A stretch of 64,000 nt of DNA, taken from positions 4,898,001-4,962,000 of the forward strand of contig JAUEDM010000001.1 in NCBI GenBank assembly GCA_033439685.1. The letters run 5' to 3'. Position 1 is the stretch's first letter; every line of letters starts with the position of its first letter. The stretch comes from Apodospora peruviana. Its lineage: Eukaryota > Ascomycota > Sordariomycetes > Sordariales > Lasiosphaeriaceae. Under the pieces are notes generated by a model. It did not search any database, was not told the DNA's origin, and saw only the letters and a program-made list of their open reading frames with translations. Positions 48,825 to 59,994 of the stretch are shown here, in pieces. A program made the position numbers and the translations under genes.

Positions 48825-50564
48825 CCTCCCTGCCTATCTAGGTTTCGATGGAGGCAACTCTTGATGAACCGGCATTCCCCGTCCTCGCATATGTTGGTGC
48901 GGCGTATCCGTATCCCCTCATCCTTTGATCGTCACCTGCGAGCGCGGAAGGGGATAACTCTAAATGACCAACCTTGTCGCACCTAATTCCCGTCACACGA
49001 CTCATCGCGGTTGTCTTTCTCGGCGGGCGCGTCTGCTGCCATCTTGAGCTTCCCGTCTGACAGAACAGATACTACAAGGTAGCCGCTCTAGGTTGAGGAA
49101 AGTGACTCTCGGCGCACCAGCCGATGTTCGTTGCAACGAACATGGATGTCCGAGGAGGAGCATGAAGCGGCTTTGATGTTTAACCAAACAATGCACGAAA
49201 GAAGAAAAACGTGGGGCATACCTCCATCCTAGCTGCAGAAACATATCGCCCGACATTCGTAGATGCTGGACCCCTGTGGAAGAAACAAACGCCTTTGATG
49301 TCATCCTTCGATATAATGCTGCCGGGCGTCGTTGACGGCGGGAATGCAATGCAAGATGGGCGGCATGTATCCACGTATGTAGGTCGGCCTTGTCATAGAC
49401 CACATGGGCGGCCATCGACGACAATTCGTTGCCATCCACTGCATCAAAAAAGTACAGTCCCTCTAAGCGCCCCCATTTACAACCACCCGCTGCCCGCCCC
49501 CCATTGGCGGCCTGTTGATCCGCACAGCCACCAGTCAGCTTTCTTCAAGGCTGTCCTGGTCCTCTACCCTACCAGCGTCACCAAGCAAGGCAAATAATTG
49601 AAAGCTGCGTCGAAACCACCTCGAGGCGCGCGGCTTCACAGTGGAACTTTGTTCACCTACCTTACTCATCCGTGGTATCTCTCAGACCATATGTCTACCG
49701 CCCTCGTGACGCTCCCCGTTCAATTATCACCTCACCTATCCTGCCGACCCGGTCCATCACGGGCGGTTTCGGCGGTGACGACGGGAGTTATCATGCAGAC
49801 GGGAGTCACAGAAACGCGGCATTCGTCATGCTAGATCGAGAATTTTGATTCATGTTCACGATAACTTTTCCCACCTAGGTAAATAAACCATCTGCGGACC
49901 AAAGACTACGGCGATTTGGATGGCAATCTTAAATCACCATGTGAGACAGAATAACCGCTGCCGGGCGACATATCGCTGAATGAACCACTACCTAAGGTGC
50001 CCAGGGCCTATCATTCTATCCCCTAGAATAGTCTGCCCGGTTAACGCTCGAGTCAGCCCAGGCTCTTTCCTCGAGGCTCCCATCTTCCTTCTTGTTTTCT
50101 TTTTATCATACATTCGTGTGTATGAGACCACCTGCATCCGCAGTCTTGATGTCCTCGTGCTCTGCCCGCCTTCAAACTGATGTGAAAGCCGTGGTATCAT
50201 GCTGCCGCGCAGACATCCATATGTCCGCGAAAAATGCCTGCCCCCATACCTGACCGAAACCGACCAGATAACAAACAGCAATAAACCATCCCCCATTTCC
50301 ATCCTTGCGCCTTATCACATTTCCTTGGTGTGATGCAAATACAAAAACAAAATACATGGTTGCGTGGCTTTCAATTTGGTCGATTGCCTGTCTCTGGATA
50401 ATCGTCTTGTCGTGATCGAGCCGATCGAAATACTCCGCTCCAACCAGTGGTCAAAGGCCCAAATGACCTGGCCAATCCACCGCTCCGGAATTAGTCCCTT
50501 CCTCAACCCCCCAGAATCACGCAACGAGAGGTCCAAGACCCATTGCCATACGCATCTCCATGCC

Positions 50565-52585
50565 CTACATAGAGATTGGACCAGGCACACCATTGATGAA
50601 CGCTGCCGGCGGCAGTACCGCCTTTTGCTCTTCAAACGATTTCAGGGCCAAGTCGAAATTCCAGTTGGCGGGGCCTGACAAGCACAAACCAGAGTATTCG
50701 GCAGTCATACCAGTACGCTTCGACAGCTCTTGCGTCATTTGAAGCTTCAGAGCGTCATCGATGAGGACCGGGCCAACCGCTGGAACTGGAGCCACGACGG
50801 TAGGAGTCTGCTCGACAATAGCGACTTGTGGCTTCCAGTCATGCAACATAAGCTGGTCGCTGATCACGCGGTAAGGGTGTTGCGGAGGCGGGTTGCTCGG
50901 CTTACTCGGCCCGAGAGTGAAGGTGCGAGTGAACGTCCGCGTGCCATACAGGCTTGCCGAAGCATCAGCCTCCTCAAAGACACCGTTGACGGTGATAATG
51001 AGACCCATCGCAGAACCGTGGCCCGATGGATCGGCGAGGTGAGGGAAGGTATGGCTGTCGATAAGCCATTGGCCCGGCTGGTCCAGGGCGGGATGGCGTG
51101 TAGGAGGGAGAATTTTCCACATATCAGCGATCAGGGAGCCGCCTGTGAACAGCCGTTGCATCAAGGCTGGGTTCCTGCCGCCGCCAAATCTTTGAACATT
51201 CCTCGAGTACTTAAGATAAGACTTCCACGGAAGAGGCCGGCCTGAATTCGGAATGACTGCTAGGGAGAACCATGAGTCGGAGTCATAGAACTCGGATGCG
51301 AGGCGAGCCCTGTCGTTATCGAACATCGGGAAGAAATTCTGGAGGAATATGGCCGCAACGTTGTTGCCGCCATCCCGGATGTTCGACGGGTATTGTGGCA
51401 AAGGTGTTGGATCGAGAGCCTTCAGCGCTGCTGCAACTTCTTCTGGGGTCCGAACAGTCTGTCCGTTGAGGTTGCTCAAGGAGGGGAACCATTGAAGAAG
51501 CTCCATCGCATAATTCTCCTGGTTCACGACAGGGTTGCCGGTGAGGTGGAGCTCCTCAAGATAGTGGAATCGATTCTTCCACTTCGAGATCTTGGACAGA
51601 GAGTCGAGGTTGTTGCCGCTGAGATCGAGACGCCTCAAATCTGGGAGCGAAATCGCGAGTTGGAAGACTTGGTCAACGTCGTTTATATCGTTCCTAGCGA
51701 TCGACACAGCCTGCAGGGCCTCCTTCTTTTCGTCGCGTCTCTTGTACTGCGAGCTGGCGAGAATCATGAGGGCCTTGAACGCCTTCTCTGCCAGGCTCTG
51801 TGATCCGAAAGTGCCCATGCTGCTGAGAATGTCGTCGGCGCCGAGAGCCGACAAGTCAAGCAGTCTGGCCTCGGGGTTATATCGTTTGGCCAGTACAGCG
51901 TTCAGCTTTTGTTTCGTCTCCTCGGCAGCGTTGGAGATCTTGTCATCCGCGGTGGGCATCCTTTCCGTGGTCTCCGTGATTGTGAGCGTGCCACCGGCGT
52001 AGCTATAGCCATTTAGGTGAAGCAAATCCGGGACATCAGCCTTGCTGACATTGATCCAGACATAGTCGCCGTCAATTATGTTCTATTCGTTGGTTAGTAG
52101 TTAGTAAGCTGTTTTTGTGTAAACCGGCTTAGCGCACTGAGGAGGTCTACCTTTCCGATCGTGATGGCCTTGTCCTTGGAGGCTTTGCGCTCCAGGAATT
52201 CGAGTAGACCACGCAGTCCGCCGTCGGGATTGGTGGCCGCTTTACTGCTCTTGAGACCAAGGACTTTCAGAACAGCTCGGTTGTAGTTCGACTTTGAGGG
52301 TTGGTCTGCACCGTAGGTTCTGAGGTTCTGAGCGATCCGCGATGATGCTCGTGTCGATCCACGAGGTGCTGATCCACCTCTTGCACGCGGAGCATTCCCA
52401 CGTCCTCGTCCAGCAGTGCCGAGCTTGCCATTTCCAGGGCCTCCGACGGCCGCATCCATTGCGACGTCGCCGTCTCGATCAGTCTTGATGGGGTTGTGTC
52501 GGCGCTTCGAGATGCCGCCGCCGCGAGTGGTGCGTGCTGGTCCTGGCCGGCTAGTGCCGCCTCGAGGGCCGGTTGGAGGAGCCAT
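50565..52585 (-). CDS. mex67: mRNA export factor Mex67 (NXF1/TAP family)
   Basis: Nuclear pore shuttling receptor that exports mRNPs with Mtr2. Exons 52151-52585 and 50565-52082 are joined over a 68-bp intron (GTAGAC donor, several CTAAC-like branch sites, GAATAG acceptor) in phase 0, total 650 residues. The first ATG in frame is at 52585. Domain order fits the family. An Arg/Gly-rich N-terminus (residues 1-80) is followed by an RNP-like domain around 95-200. Leucine-rich repeats lie at about 250-350 (LRRLDLSGNNL, YLEELHLTGNP). The NTF2-like domain is at about 375-560 (FLQNFFPMFDNDR, GVFEEADASASLYGTRTFTRTF). The TAP-C UBA-like domain at the end carries LSKRTGMTAEYSGLCL and NWNFDLALKSFEE, which binds FG nucleoporins. 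It is divergent from mph1, about 1.1 kb apart. Confidence 0.95.
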
Positions 52586-53719
52586 GGCTAGGTGCAGGAT
52601 CGAAATGCGGATCGGTTCTTGAAAGAATGCAGCCACCCAGCTTCACCTCCAGTCCTGTCTATCCTCGAAACGAACTACGATGGTCAGTATCTCGCCGCCT
52701 GTTTGCACGTCGTTTTCAAGAGAATATGGGTATGAATGAGTTGAGAGGAATGTCGATTGAGAGCAGTGGGAAGTGTGACAGACAGCGTGTACTCACTTCA
52801 TGCGCGGGTGTCGGAAACGACCGCGGAGTAGAATCGCTCTTTGTGGGAATATACCGGTGAAAAGTGTACGATGTTGGCTCGCTGTAGATGCGCGATGTGC
52901 GAGGTGCGAGGCACGAGAATGAATGAACCGAAGGTTCGCTGATCGTTTTATGTCGCTGTCAAAGAAAGTGTGTCGACAAAGAGACAGATTGGTTCAGAAT
53001 TGGTAGGTGGGAGAAAGACAAGTCGGTGGATGTTGGCAAAAGAAGTTATGTCGGAAGCATCCCTCCACGAAAATGTTCCACGCAGGTACCTCCAAAGCAC
53101 TACCAAAGGAACGGTTGGAGGCAGTGGGTTGGAGTTGATTGACTCAGGACCCACACCCGACGTTGGCTGCCTGTTCCTCCGCCGGGGTTTAACCGCTTAG
53201 TGCGGCACCTCTAACCTGTCCAGACACAGAGCAGAAATGGACCATGCTCCAATAAAATACAACTTTTTACTCCAGTTTGCGACCTTTTCTTGTAATTACC
53301 ATACCAATGTAAGAATATTACACAAGGGGTTCGAAACCCCGCACAGAAATGACAAGGATGTACCCCACAAATTTCGTCAGCATTGGAGCCAGCCATCGAA
53401 CTCTCATTCGCTGGACAAGCCAGCTCTCCTCTCACGTGCAGTGGTGATTTGAACCCGGAGCCCAGCGCGTCCTTCGTTCCGATGCGACGCGTCTCCAGCC
53501 GCCAATTCACTTGCGCAGTGCCCAAGCCTGGGTATTGCCAGAACACCGGATCATCGTCAAGATCCCAATAATAATGAACGAAGCAGTAAACATCTTGCAA
53601 AGCCACTCTAAAGGCTCCGGTTGTCATTTTCTTTTTCTTTTTATCTTTTTTTATCTCCTAGCTCTTTCCCTCCCGCTTCTATCCCAATCTGAGCCCAAGC
53701 CAAGATAAATATAGTCGCA
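52586..53719. other. Divergent intergenic region between mex67 and mph1
   Basis: About 1.1 kb. No gene is supported. Around 53335-53460 three short stretches look like tRNA T-loops (TTCGAAA, ATCGAAC, TTTGAAC), but none has a matching acceptor stem or D-arm. Confidence 0.6.
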
Positions 53720-56700
53720 ATGGGCGATGATGAGTTCGACGATGAATTTGACGATATTCCCGACGAGGATCTGATGCTGGCTCTCACCCAAGCCACATCT
53801 GTCATGCATGCACTTCCCGTAGCAAAGAGCGTCATCCCTCAAAATACTGACAATTCTCGTTCTTCCGTGTCGCAATTCGCATCTAGTTCCGCCAAAGCCC
53901 AGCACCCAAACCAAGTGTACAAAAGACCCGCACCGTTTCCTGGAAATAGAAATGATAGTGGAACCAGACAAACTCCAGTAGGCCAAAGTCAACCTTTCCT
54001 TCCTCATTTTCTCACTTCATCAACTGATGCCCAGCAGAGTCATCTTGATCGGGTGCACCCGGGGGGCCTCGATGACCACGGCTTCGATGACATCCCGTCC
54101 GATGCATTTGATAGCTCTCCCGAGAGGTCTGTTGGACCGCCTGTCCGTCCGTTACAGAGACGGTCGATTCATGCTCAGACCCTTCGGCAAACCACTCTTT
54201 GGGGCAACAGGCTTGAGTTGGAGGACCAACCGCCATCCCAGGCTGCTTCTCATCGACCGTTCCGCTCAGACTTGCCTCCAGAGACCCCAACACACCACGA
54301 ACTTAACAAAGATGCCCTAGCAACTTGGGTCTACCCCATGAATCTCGGGGAGCCGCGGGACTACCAGTTCAGCATTGTCAAGCACGGGCTCTTCAACAAC
54401 ACGTTAGTAGCGTTGCCCACCGGCCTAGGCAAGACATTCATTGCTGCTGCAGTCATGCTAAACTTCGTTCGTTGGACCAAGAGCGCAAAGATAGTATTTG
54501 TCGCACCCACAAAACCACTAGCTTCGCAGCAGGTACAGGCCTGTCTTAGTATTGCAGGGATACCGCGATCGCAGGCTACCCTCCTGACCGGGGAGACACC
54601 ACCGGTCTTGCGAGAGGGCGAATGGGAGAGCAAGCGTGTGTTTTTCATGACACCTCAGACTCTGATGAACGACCTCTCCAAGGGGTACGCGGATCCCAAG
54701 TCCATTGTGCTCCTGGTCGTTGATGAAGCCCACCGAGCGACTGGTGACTATGCTTATGTCAAGGCTGTCGAGTTTATCAGGCGCTTTTCGCAGAGCTTTC
54801 GGGTTCTTGCTCTGACTGCCACTCCGGGTTCATCGGTCGAGGGCGTACAAGACGTTATCGACAACCTTGGCATCTCTCATGTGGAGATCAGGACAGAGGA
54901 CTCCCTAGATATCCGTCAATATGTACATTTGAGGAACATCGACACCATGACCTTCGATCCCTCTCACGAGATGCTGGAGGTGCGGGATCTCTTCTCCAAG
55001 GCTTTGAAGCCTCTTGTCAGCAAACTGACCTCCCAAAACATATACTATGGCCGAGATCCTATGAGCCTGACGACATACGGCTTGCTCAAGGCGAGACAGG
55101 AGTGGATGAACGGGCCCGGCAGGCAGGTGAATCAAGGCGTCAAGTTCATGATGATGGCAGTGTTCAGCATCCTGCAGAGTCTGGCTCACAGCATCAAGCT
55201 GCTCAACTTTCACGGTATCAAACCCTTCTACCACAGCATCGCCGAGTTTCGCAGTGCCGAAGAGGGCAAAGGTGGTACCGGATCGAAGCTCAAGCGGCAG
55301 CTCCTTGGCGACGAGGATTTCCAGAAGATGGTGCTCATGATTGAGAAGTGGATGAAGATTGAAACATTCAACGGCCATCCAAAGTTGGCTTATCTGTGCG
55401 AGACGCTCGTCAATCATTTTATGGACGCCGGCACAGATTCCAATACAAGAGCCATTGTTTTCAGCGAGTACAGAGATAGTGCCGAGGAGATTGTGCGTAT
55501 TCTGAACCACCAACCCCTCATCAGCGCCACCGTATTCGTCGGACAAGCGGATTCGAAGAGGAGCGAGGGCATGAAGCAGAAGCAACAAATTGAGACAATC
55601 GAAAAGTTCAAGAACGGCAAGTTCAATGTTCTCGTTGCCACCTCCATCGGCGAGGAAGGGCTTGACATTGGTCAAGTCGATCTCATTGTGTGCTACGATG
55701 CGTCTGCCTCCCCCATCCGTATGCTGCAGCGTATGGGTCGAACGGGAAGAAAAAGAGCAGGGAACATTTTGCTTCTGCTTATGAAGGGCAGCGAGGAAGA
55801 CAAATTCTTGAAAGCAAAAGATAACTATCAGAAGATGCAGGAGCTTATTTGTGATGGCAGTAGTTTTGCCTTCCGTCATGAGCTTTCCTCGAGGATCGTC
55901 CCGCGGGACATCAGGCCTGAGGTTGACAAGCGCATTGTGGAAATTCCGCTCGAAAACTCGCAGAATCCCGTGCTTCCAGAGCCGAAAAAGACGGTAGCCG
56001 GGCTGAGAAAGAAACCAGCAAAAAAGAAGTTCAACATGCCTGATGGCGTAGAGACCGGCTTTATTACAGCTTCAATGCTCGGTGGTTTTGTAACGAAACA
56101 GGCTCTCAAAGCCCCCGAGCCCGGGCCGGTTGAGTTGGGCATTCTTGAAGAGTGGCCGGAACTAGATAGTGTCACGCTCAGCAAATCACAGACTGCTGAG
56201 CTCGACAGACTGTATCGAGAGCTGCCATTTCGCTTGTCCGATATGGAGGATATCACCGCTCCGAGCCTCACGGCTCACCCAGCGGCGCAGAGGACACTTC
56301 GTCACACCGTTAAACTCAAACATGGCGAGCATACCAAGAGGTGCGTCAAGCTGTTCAAGCGGTTGGGGAGTTTGCAGGACCCGTTTGAAAGGGACACGAG
56401 GCCATTTGGGAATGTCGACACATCAGCATGGGCAACATTGCCCGTCTTGCCCTTAGCCGATGACACGGATGGTGAGTCAGTGAAGAACAACCTACGTACC
56501 AACAAGAGACCCCGCGCCACCAGCTTGTCGAAAGATGAGCAAGGAGAGCCTGCTTCTGTTACACGGAAGAAGCGTCAAGTCTCAGCCGCCAAGGGCAGCA
56601 AAAAACGACCCCAGGTAACACGAGATGCACCAGACTGTTTTGAACTGGACGACGATGGTAATGATGGTGAAGAAGGTGATGATATGGTTGATGAGGAACC

Positions 56701-57298
56701 AAACCTATCACCGCCAGCTCGTCGCAGTCGCCGATCGTCCGCCGGTTGGGGTAAAAAGAGGCGCGCCGGTAGAACAACTCTCAAGCGCAGGGGAGATGAC
56801 CTAGAAGACTACGGCGACGACTGCACCCGCACCAGCGACATGGAAAAAACCGATGGGTCTGACAGCGGTGCCGATCTCGAAGGTTTTGTTGTGGACGATG
56901 CAATGGCGACGTCCAGCATGCGTCGCCGGTCTACCTCGCCTACAACCCCGGCGTCGTCAGCCCTGACTATACACGGCGACAGGCGGAAGGCAGTCAGGGA
57001 TCAAGGTCTCGCGGTGACACCGGTTGGGGAGAAGCCCTTCTTTGTACCAATGCAGTTCACGCAGACTCAGGAGGCCACCGATGACGATATGCCGGATTTC
57101 GCTACTCTGGTGGCCAAAAGTAAGGGCACCGGTACTCCACTTGGGCAGCACACACGTATGGCGAGTACCATGGACATGGGGGTTCAGTTGCTTGAAGAGG
57201 AAGATGACGATGATGATGATGATGATGATGATGTGGTGATTCGGACACCGGTTAAAAGGAAAAGACCTATTCTGGCAGATAGTGACGACGAGGATTGA
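53720..57298 (+). CDS. mph1: ATP-dependent 3'-5' DNA helicase Mph1 (FANCM family)
   Basis: Superfamily 2 helicase that unwinds D-loops and remodels stalled replication forks, the fungal FANCM homologue. One uninterrupted exon of 1,192 residues, within the family's usual size. The N-terminus is acidic (MGDDEFDDEFDDIPDEDL). The helicase core starts near residue 212 (REPRDYQ-type Q-motif region). Walker A is ALPTGLGKT with K238; motif II is DEAH at 335-338; motif III is LTATPG. The FANCM-type helical insert lies at about 415-540. Motif VI is QRMGRTGRKRAG at about 670-681. The C-terminal 350 residues are hydrophilic with basic clusters (KKKRQ, RRSRRSSAGW) likely to serve in nuclear import, then an acidic run of eleven Asp near residue 1165. 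A 324-codon antisense frame is a shadow. Confidence 0.97.
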   Translation: MGDDEFDDEFDDIPDEDLMLALTQATSVMHALPVAKSVIPQNTDNSRSSVSQFASSSAKAQHPNQVYKRPAPFPGNRNDSGTRQTPVGQSQPFLPHFLTSSTDAQQSHLDRVHPGGLDDHGFDDIPSDAFDSSPERSVGPPVRPLQRRSIHAQTLRQTTLWGNRLELEDQPPSQAASHRPFRSDLPPETPTHHELNKDALATWVYPMNLGEPRDYQFSIVKHGLFNNTLVALPTGLGKTFIAAAVMLNFVRWTKSAKIVFVAPTKPLASQQVQACLSIAGIPRSQATLLTGETPPVLREGEWESKRVFFMTPQTLMNDLSKGYADPKSIVLLVVDEAHRATGDYAYVKAVEFIRRFSQSFRVLALTATPGSSVEGVQDVIDNLGISHVEIRTEDSLDIRQYVHLRNIDTMTFDPSHEMLEVRDLFSKALKPLVSKLTSQNIYYGRDPMSLTTYGLLKARQEWMNGPGRQVNQGVKFMMMAVFSILQSLAHSIKLLNFHGIKPFYHSIAEFRSAEEGKGGTGSKLKRQLLGDEDFQKMVLMIEKWMKIETFNGHPKLAYLCETLVNHFMDAGTDSNTRAIVFSEYRDSAEEIVRILNHQPLISATVFVGQADSKRSEGMKQKQQIETIEKFKNGKFNVLVATSIGEEGLDIGQVDLIVCYDASASPIRMLQRMGRTGRKRAGNILLLLMKGSEEDKFLKAKDNYQKMQELICDGSSFAFRHELSSRIVPRDIRPEVDKRIVEIPLENSQNPVLPEPKKTVAGLRKKPAKKKFNMPDGVETGFITASMLGGFVTKQALKAPEPGPVELGILEEWPELDSVTLSKSQTAELDRLYRELPFRLSDMEDITAPSLTAHPAAQRTLRHTVKLKHGEHTKRCVKLFKRLGSLQDPFERDTRPFGNVDTSAWATLPVLPLADDTDGESVKNNLRTNKRPRATSLSKDEQGEPASVTRKKRQVSAAKGSKKRPQVTRDAPDCFELDDDGNDGEEGDDMVDEEPNLSPPARRSRRSSAGWGKKRRAGRTTLKRRGDDLEDYGDDCTRTSDMEKTDGSDSGADLEGFVVDDAMATSSMRRRSTSPTTPASSALTIHGDRRKAVRDQGLAVTPVGEKPFFVPMQFTQTQEATDDDMPDFATLVAKSKGTGTPLGQHTRMASTMDMGVQLLEEEDDDDDDDDDDVVIRTPVKRKRPILADSDDED
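57203..57237 (+). repeat. GAT microsatellite inside mph1
   Basis: A run of GAT/GAC triplets encodes the polyaspartate tract near the Mph1 C-terminus. It is in frame, so length changes would be tolerated. Confidence 0.85.
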
Positions 57299-57811
57299 AT
57301 GATGATCCCATGAGGGAGAGGCAGTTTGGCCCCTTTTTCTAGGGTTTGCCAGATTTAGTTAGCACTCGGGTGATTTTCCAAGCTGTTACAATGCCTAGCC
57401 CGGGTTATGACCGTTCCCAAATGAATTCCGGTAGTAAATGTCGTGTTGAGTGTATTGCGAGTACAATAACGGGATAGAATGGCTGTGATATTCCTGCGAT
57501 GCCAAGTTGACTGCACACACCCCCTTATATTTGCTCATCTTGATATTCCCGCTAAGGAAGCCAGCACATTGTAGTGATAACACAGTCGGAAGCACATGGT
57601 TTTTGTGTTTACTTACCATGTGAAGTGGTATGTTTTGCTATTGGGGGAGTTGTGTCACTGATGGAAGGAATTGCACGGGTCTCGTTGTTTTCATGGTGAA
57701 GAATTTATTAAGCAATAGAGAATCAATAGCGAGTGGATCGCAACTATCATTGCTATCCAAATTAAGAGCCGCCCTTACGTTCTCGAATGCTTTACTTGGG
57801 GAATCTCTTAC
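57299..57811. other. Intergenic 3' flank of mph1
   Basis: About 500 bp, AT-rich, with no coding frame of note. Confidence 0.65.
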
Positions 57812-58579
57812 CTACCGCTTCTCCTCGTCAGATATGGTAATCCAAACCTGTGATAGTGGACTTTCGGACTCGACTACCTTGCGGCGACCATGCTGCCTTT
57901 CCCCTTTTCTAATAATAAGTCTGGGTCCGAAACCGAGGTAACGTAGGTCGTCGTCGTCGTCACTGTCCTCATCCTCGTCCTCATCACTGTCATCATCCTC
58001 GTCTTCCTCCAACCAATAAGTCTTCCACGAGCCCAACAAGGGCAACCAGTTCGCGATCGACTGTCGAGAGCCCCGCGGGTAGACACAAGGCATCCTTGAT
58101 CTGGGCCATGAGCCGCTCGGTCTCGGGTGACGTATAGGTAAGCTCGGGATGTTCGTCGATCATCGAGGCTGTGGGGGACTTGGCAATACCTTATCCTGTT
58201 CCTCCTCGATGTCACGCTCAAATTCGATAGTGTTATCCTGCCTTGACTGACCCTGCTGAACACTCTGCTGACGGGAACCCACCAGGGGCTCCTGTGTGTG
58301 CGTACTGCTACTAACGAACTTGGTTGCTTGCTCAATTCCTTCGTTTAACCGCTCGGCTTTCCTTTCCTAGCTCTGGGAACTCAGAGCACTCTCCTTTGTA
58401 CGGGATAGCTTCATAGCCACCTCGTCAGCTCGGCTGCCTTCCATATAACTTAAGGCTTTGTTGTAAAACTGCAGAATGGGGCAGTAACGGCGGGCTGGGT
58501 GAACTGTAGACGACGTCACTGACGAGTCTTTGTTGGTAGTATTTGGCGAGGGTAATTCCGGTGCTCTGATACACAATGA
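57812..58579 (-). pseudogene. Degenerate, frame-broken hypothetical gene
   Basis: Three adjoining minus-strand stretches look coding but lie in different frames. The first (58579 to about 58190) includes FYNKALSYMEGSRADEVAMK, meets an in-frame TAG after ALSSQS near 58369, then continues in the same frame as ERKAERLNEGIEQATKF. The second (about 58180 to 58000) reads MIDEHPELTYTSPETERL and LCLPAGLSTVDRELVALVGL. The third ends at 57812 and holds a Glu/Asp-rich block followed by DLRYLGFGPRL. I find no intron of workable length that joins them; the gaps with donor-like and acceptor-like sites are only 20-35 nt. The first frame also lacks an early ATG. I do not recognise the family. It is either a decayed gene, a fast-evolving gene with very short introns, or chance. 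Confidence 0.35.
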
Positions 58580-59064
58580 TGACTATCGTCCTTTGCTTGA
58601 CCAGAGGAGTCTGCAGGCTGCCTTGGGTTTTATATCCAGTTCTTCGATAACTCGTCCACTATAGGGCATTTCTATATGGTTTCAGCAAGACTAATTTCGC
58701 ACAGCCCGCTTGTTTCTTTTGGAGCAACAACGGCATTGTTCACCGCCCTGCTTTGCTGTGCTGTCCATACTTGGATGTGAACAAAGGAGAGTTGGCCGAA
58801 CACTAAGATTTAACTCCCAACAAAGGCCTGATTGTTCTCTATTGTTCATCCACACAGATCAGATGCCTGAACCCTTTAAAAGGGACATGACCTGCCCCTC
58901 ATCGAGGTAGAAACATATATTTCGATAATTTGCCTCCCCCCCCGGCCCTAAAACTAGAAAGCGAGCTCTGACAACCGTCTCTCTTGTGTATCCGAGAAAC
59001 AACCAATACCACAACAAAGCACTAGATCCAATCAATCCCAGCAAAACTAACAGTAACAGCAAAA
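58580..59064. other. Intergenic region upstream of the Cys-rich gene
   Basis: About 485 bp. The last 80 bases are A-rich (repeated CAACAA and AACAGC), typical of a fungal 5' leader. Nothing else is seen. Confidence 0.6.
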
Positions 59065-59994
59065 ATGTGTATCCGGTCCGTCGCCTTTTTCTGCCCCCGG
59101 TGCGGCTACAAGGTGGTCAACTCAGTCAAGACGTGCCAATGCAGGCGTCGGGAACAACGTCGAATGGAGAGGACTTGCTTTTTATGGCGTTGGCTAGTAC
59201 CGGAGCACCAGGTATGTACGACGACGGACGACAACAGCCATGCACCGAGGGGTTTTTGCCAAGAGTGTCGCCAGCGCGAGAAGACGGAACGTCAAGAACT
59301 GGAGAGAAGGAGAGCCCAGAATGCGAGAGTGGCTAGGATGCGTGCGGAAGCTCAGCAAGCCCAGCAAAAACACGACCAGCGCCGTCAATCATCATACAAC
59401 ATGTATTCCGAAACGAACAATTCTCGTCGAGACCGATATTCACTGCCTCGCCCTGGAGTAGATGGTTACGGATATGGCTTCCCCCCTGCTGCGAATTGTC
59501 AACAACTGAACAATGGCGGGATGGGACATCATGGCTTTGTTGATCCGTACGCTTCTGACAAGCCCTCTGGGGGGCGACCACAACATAACTCGGCTCAAAC
59601 AACTACCACGGCACCAACGAGATACAACTCAACCGTGACTCGTCAGGAGTCCTTCGAGTTATACAGCCAAGCCGCCCAGCTCATGCCCACTCACGACTTC
59701 GACATTTACATCAGAAACCCACGCGCTGGTACTGCTTATCCCGCAGCGACAGTCAAGCGCCCGATGCTGAGCGTGTGGCGAGGAGCCGATAGGCTGCGGC
59801 CAGTAGCGACGAAGCCTCCGACGAAACTAGTAAAGGCGCACAGAATATCTGTCTCGCCGCTGTTTTCCAGGCGCCGTGATTCTAGACTCCCGCTAGCAGG
59901 AGTAGCAGCGCCTATAGGATCCGTCTCGCCGTTATCGTTTGTTCATGAATGTGACGCAGGCTCCGTCTCGGACGTGAATGACGATGAACATTGA
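59065..59994 (+). CDS. Hypothetical Cys-rich protein with N-terminal zinc-ribbon-like motif
   Basis: Single-exon frame of 309 residues beginning MCIRSVAFFCPRCG, with AAAAATG start context. The first 75 residues contain CPRCG, then TCQCRR and later FCQECRQRE, spacing suggestive of a metal-binding knuckle. A basic, predicted coiled-coil segment rich in Arg, Glu and Gln (residues about 72-108) follows. The remainder is low complexity with Tyr/Gly/Pro, then Arg-rich with Ser. Many filamentous ascomycetes carry short proteins starting MCIR with scattered Cys, of unknown role. A GTATGT site near 59213 is read through, because the only following acceptor would make a 26-nt intron. I do not assign a function. 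Confidence 0.6.
   Translation: MCIRSVAFFCPRCGYKVVNSVKTCQCRRREQRRMERTCFLWRWLVPEHQVCTTTDDNSHAPRGFCQECRQREKTERQELERRRAQNARVARMRAEAQQAQQKHDQRRQSSYNMYSETNNSRRDRYSLPRPGVDGYGYGFPPAANCQQLNNGGMGHHGFVDPYASDKPSGGRPQHNSAQTTTTAPTRYNSTVTRQESFELYSQAAQLMPTHDFDIYIRNPRAGTAYPAATVKRPMLSVWRGADRLRPVATKPPTKLVKAHRISVSPLFSRRRDSRLPLAGVAAPIGSVSPLSFVHECDAGSVSDVNDDEH

Larger units (their letters stand above)
46037..50564. other. Large intergenic region between Kelch-like and mex67 genes
   Basis: About 4.5 kb. Many short overlapping frames exist, none with ATG, motif and splice support together. It includes a 7-bp tandem repeat (48801-48824) and TACCTA/TAGGTA hexamers near 48215, 48313, 48650, 49876 and 49985. The leader of the Kelch-like gene may extend to about 46700. 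Confidence 0.55.

Noticed and set aside
53330..53465. Three tRNA T-loop-like motifs in the mex67-mph1 gap
   Set aside because: None has a matching acceptor stem, D-arm or anticodon arm, and they are spaced more closely than tandem tRNAs allow.
54905..55879. 324-codon minus-strand frame inside mph1
   Set aside because: Antisense shadow of the helicase core; no recognisable domain and no independent promoter or splice signals.
59213..59238. 26-nt GTATGT...ACAG intron in the Cys-rich gene
   Set aside because: Too short for the spliceosome, and the frame reads through cleanly.
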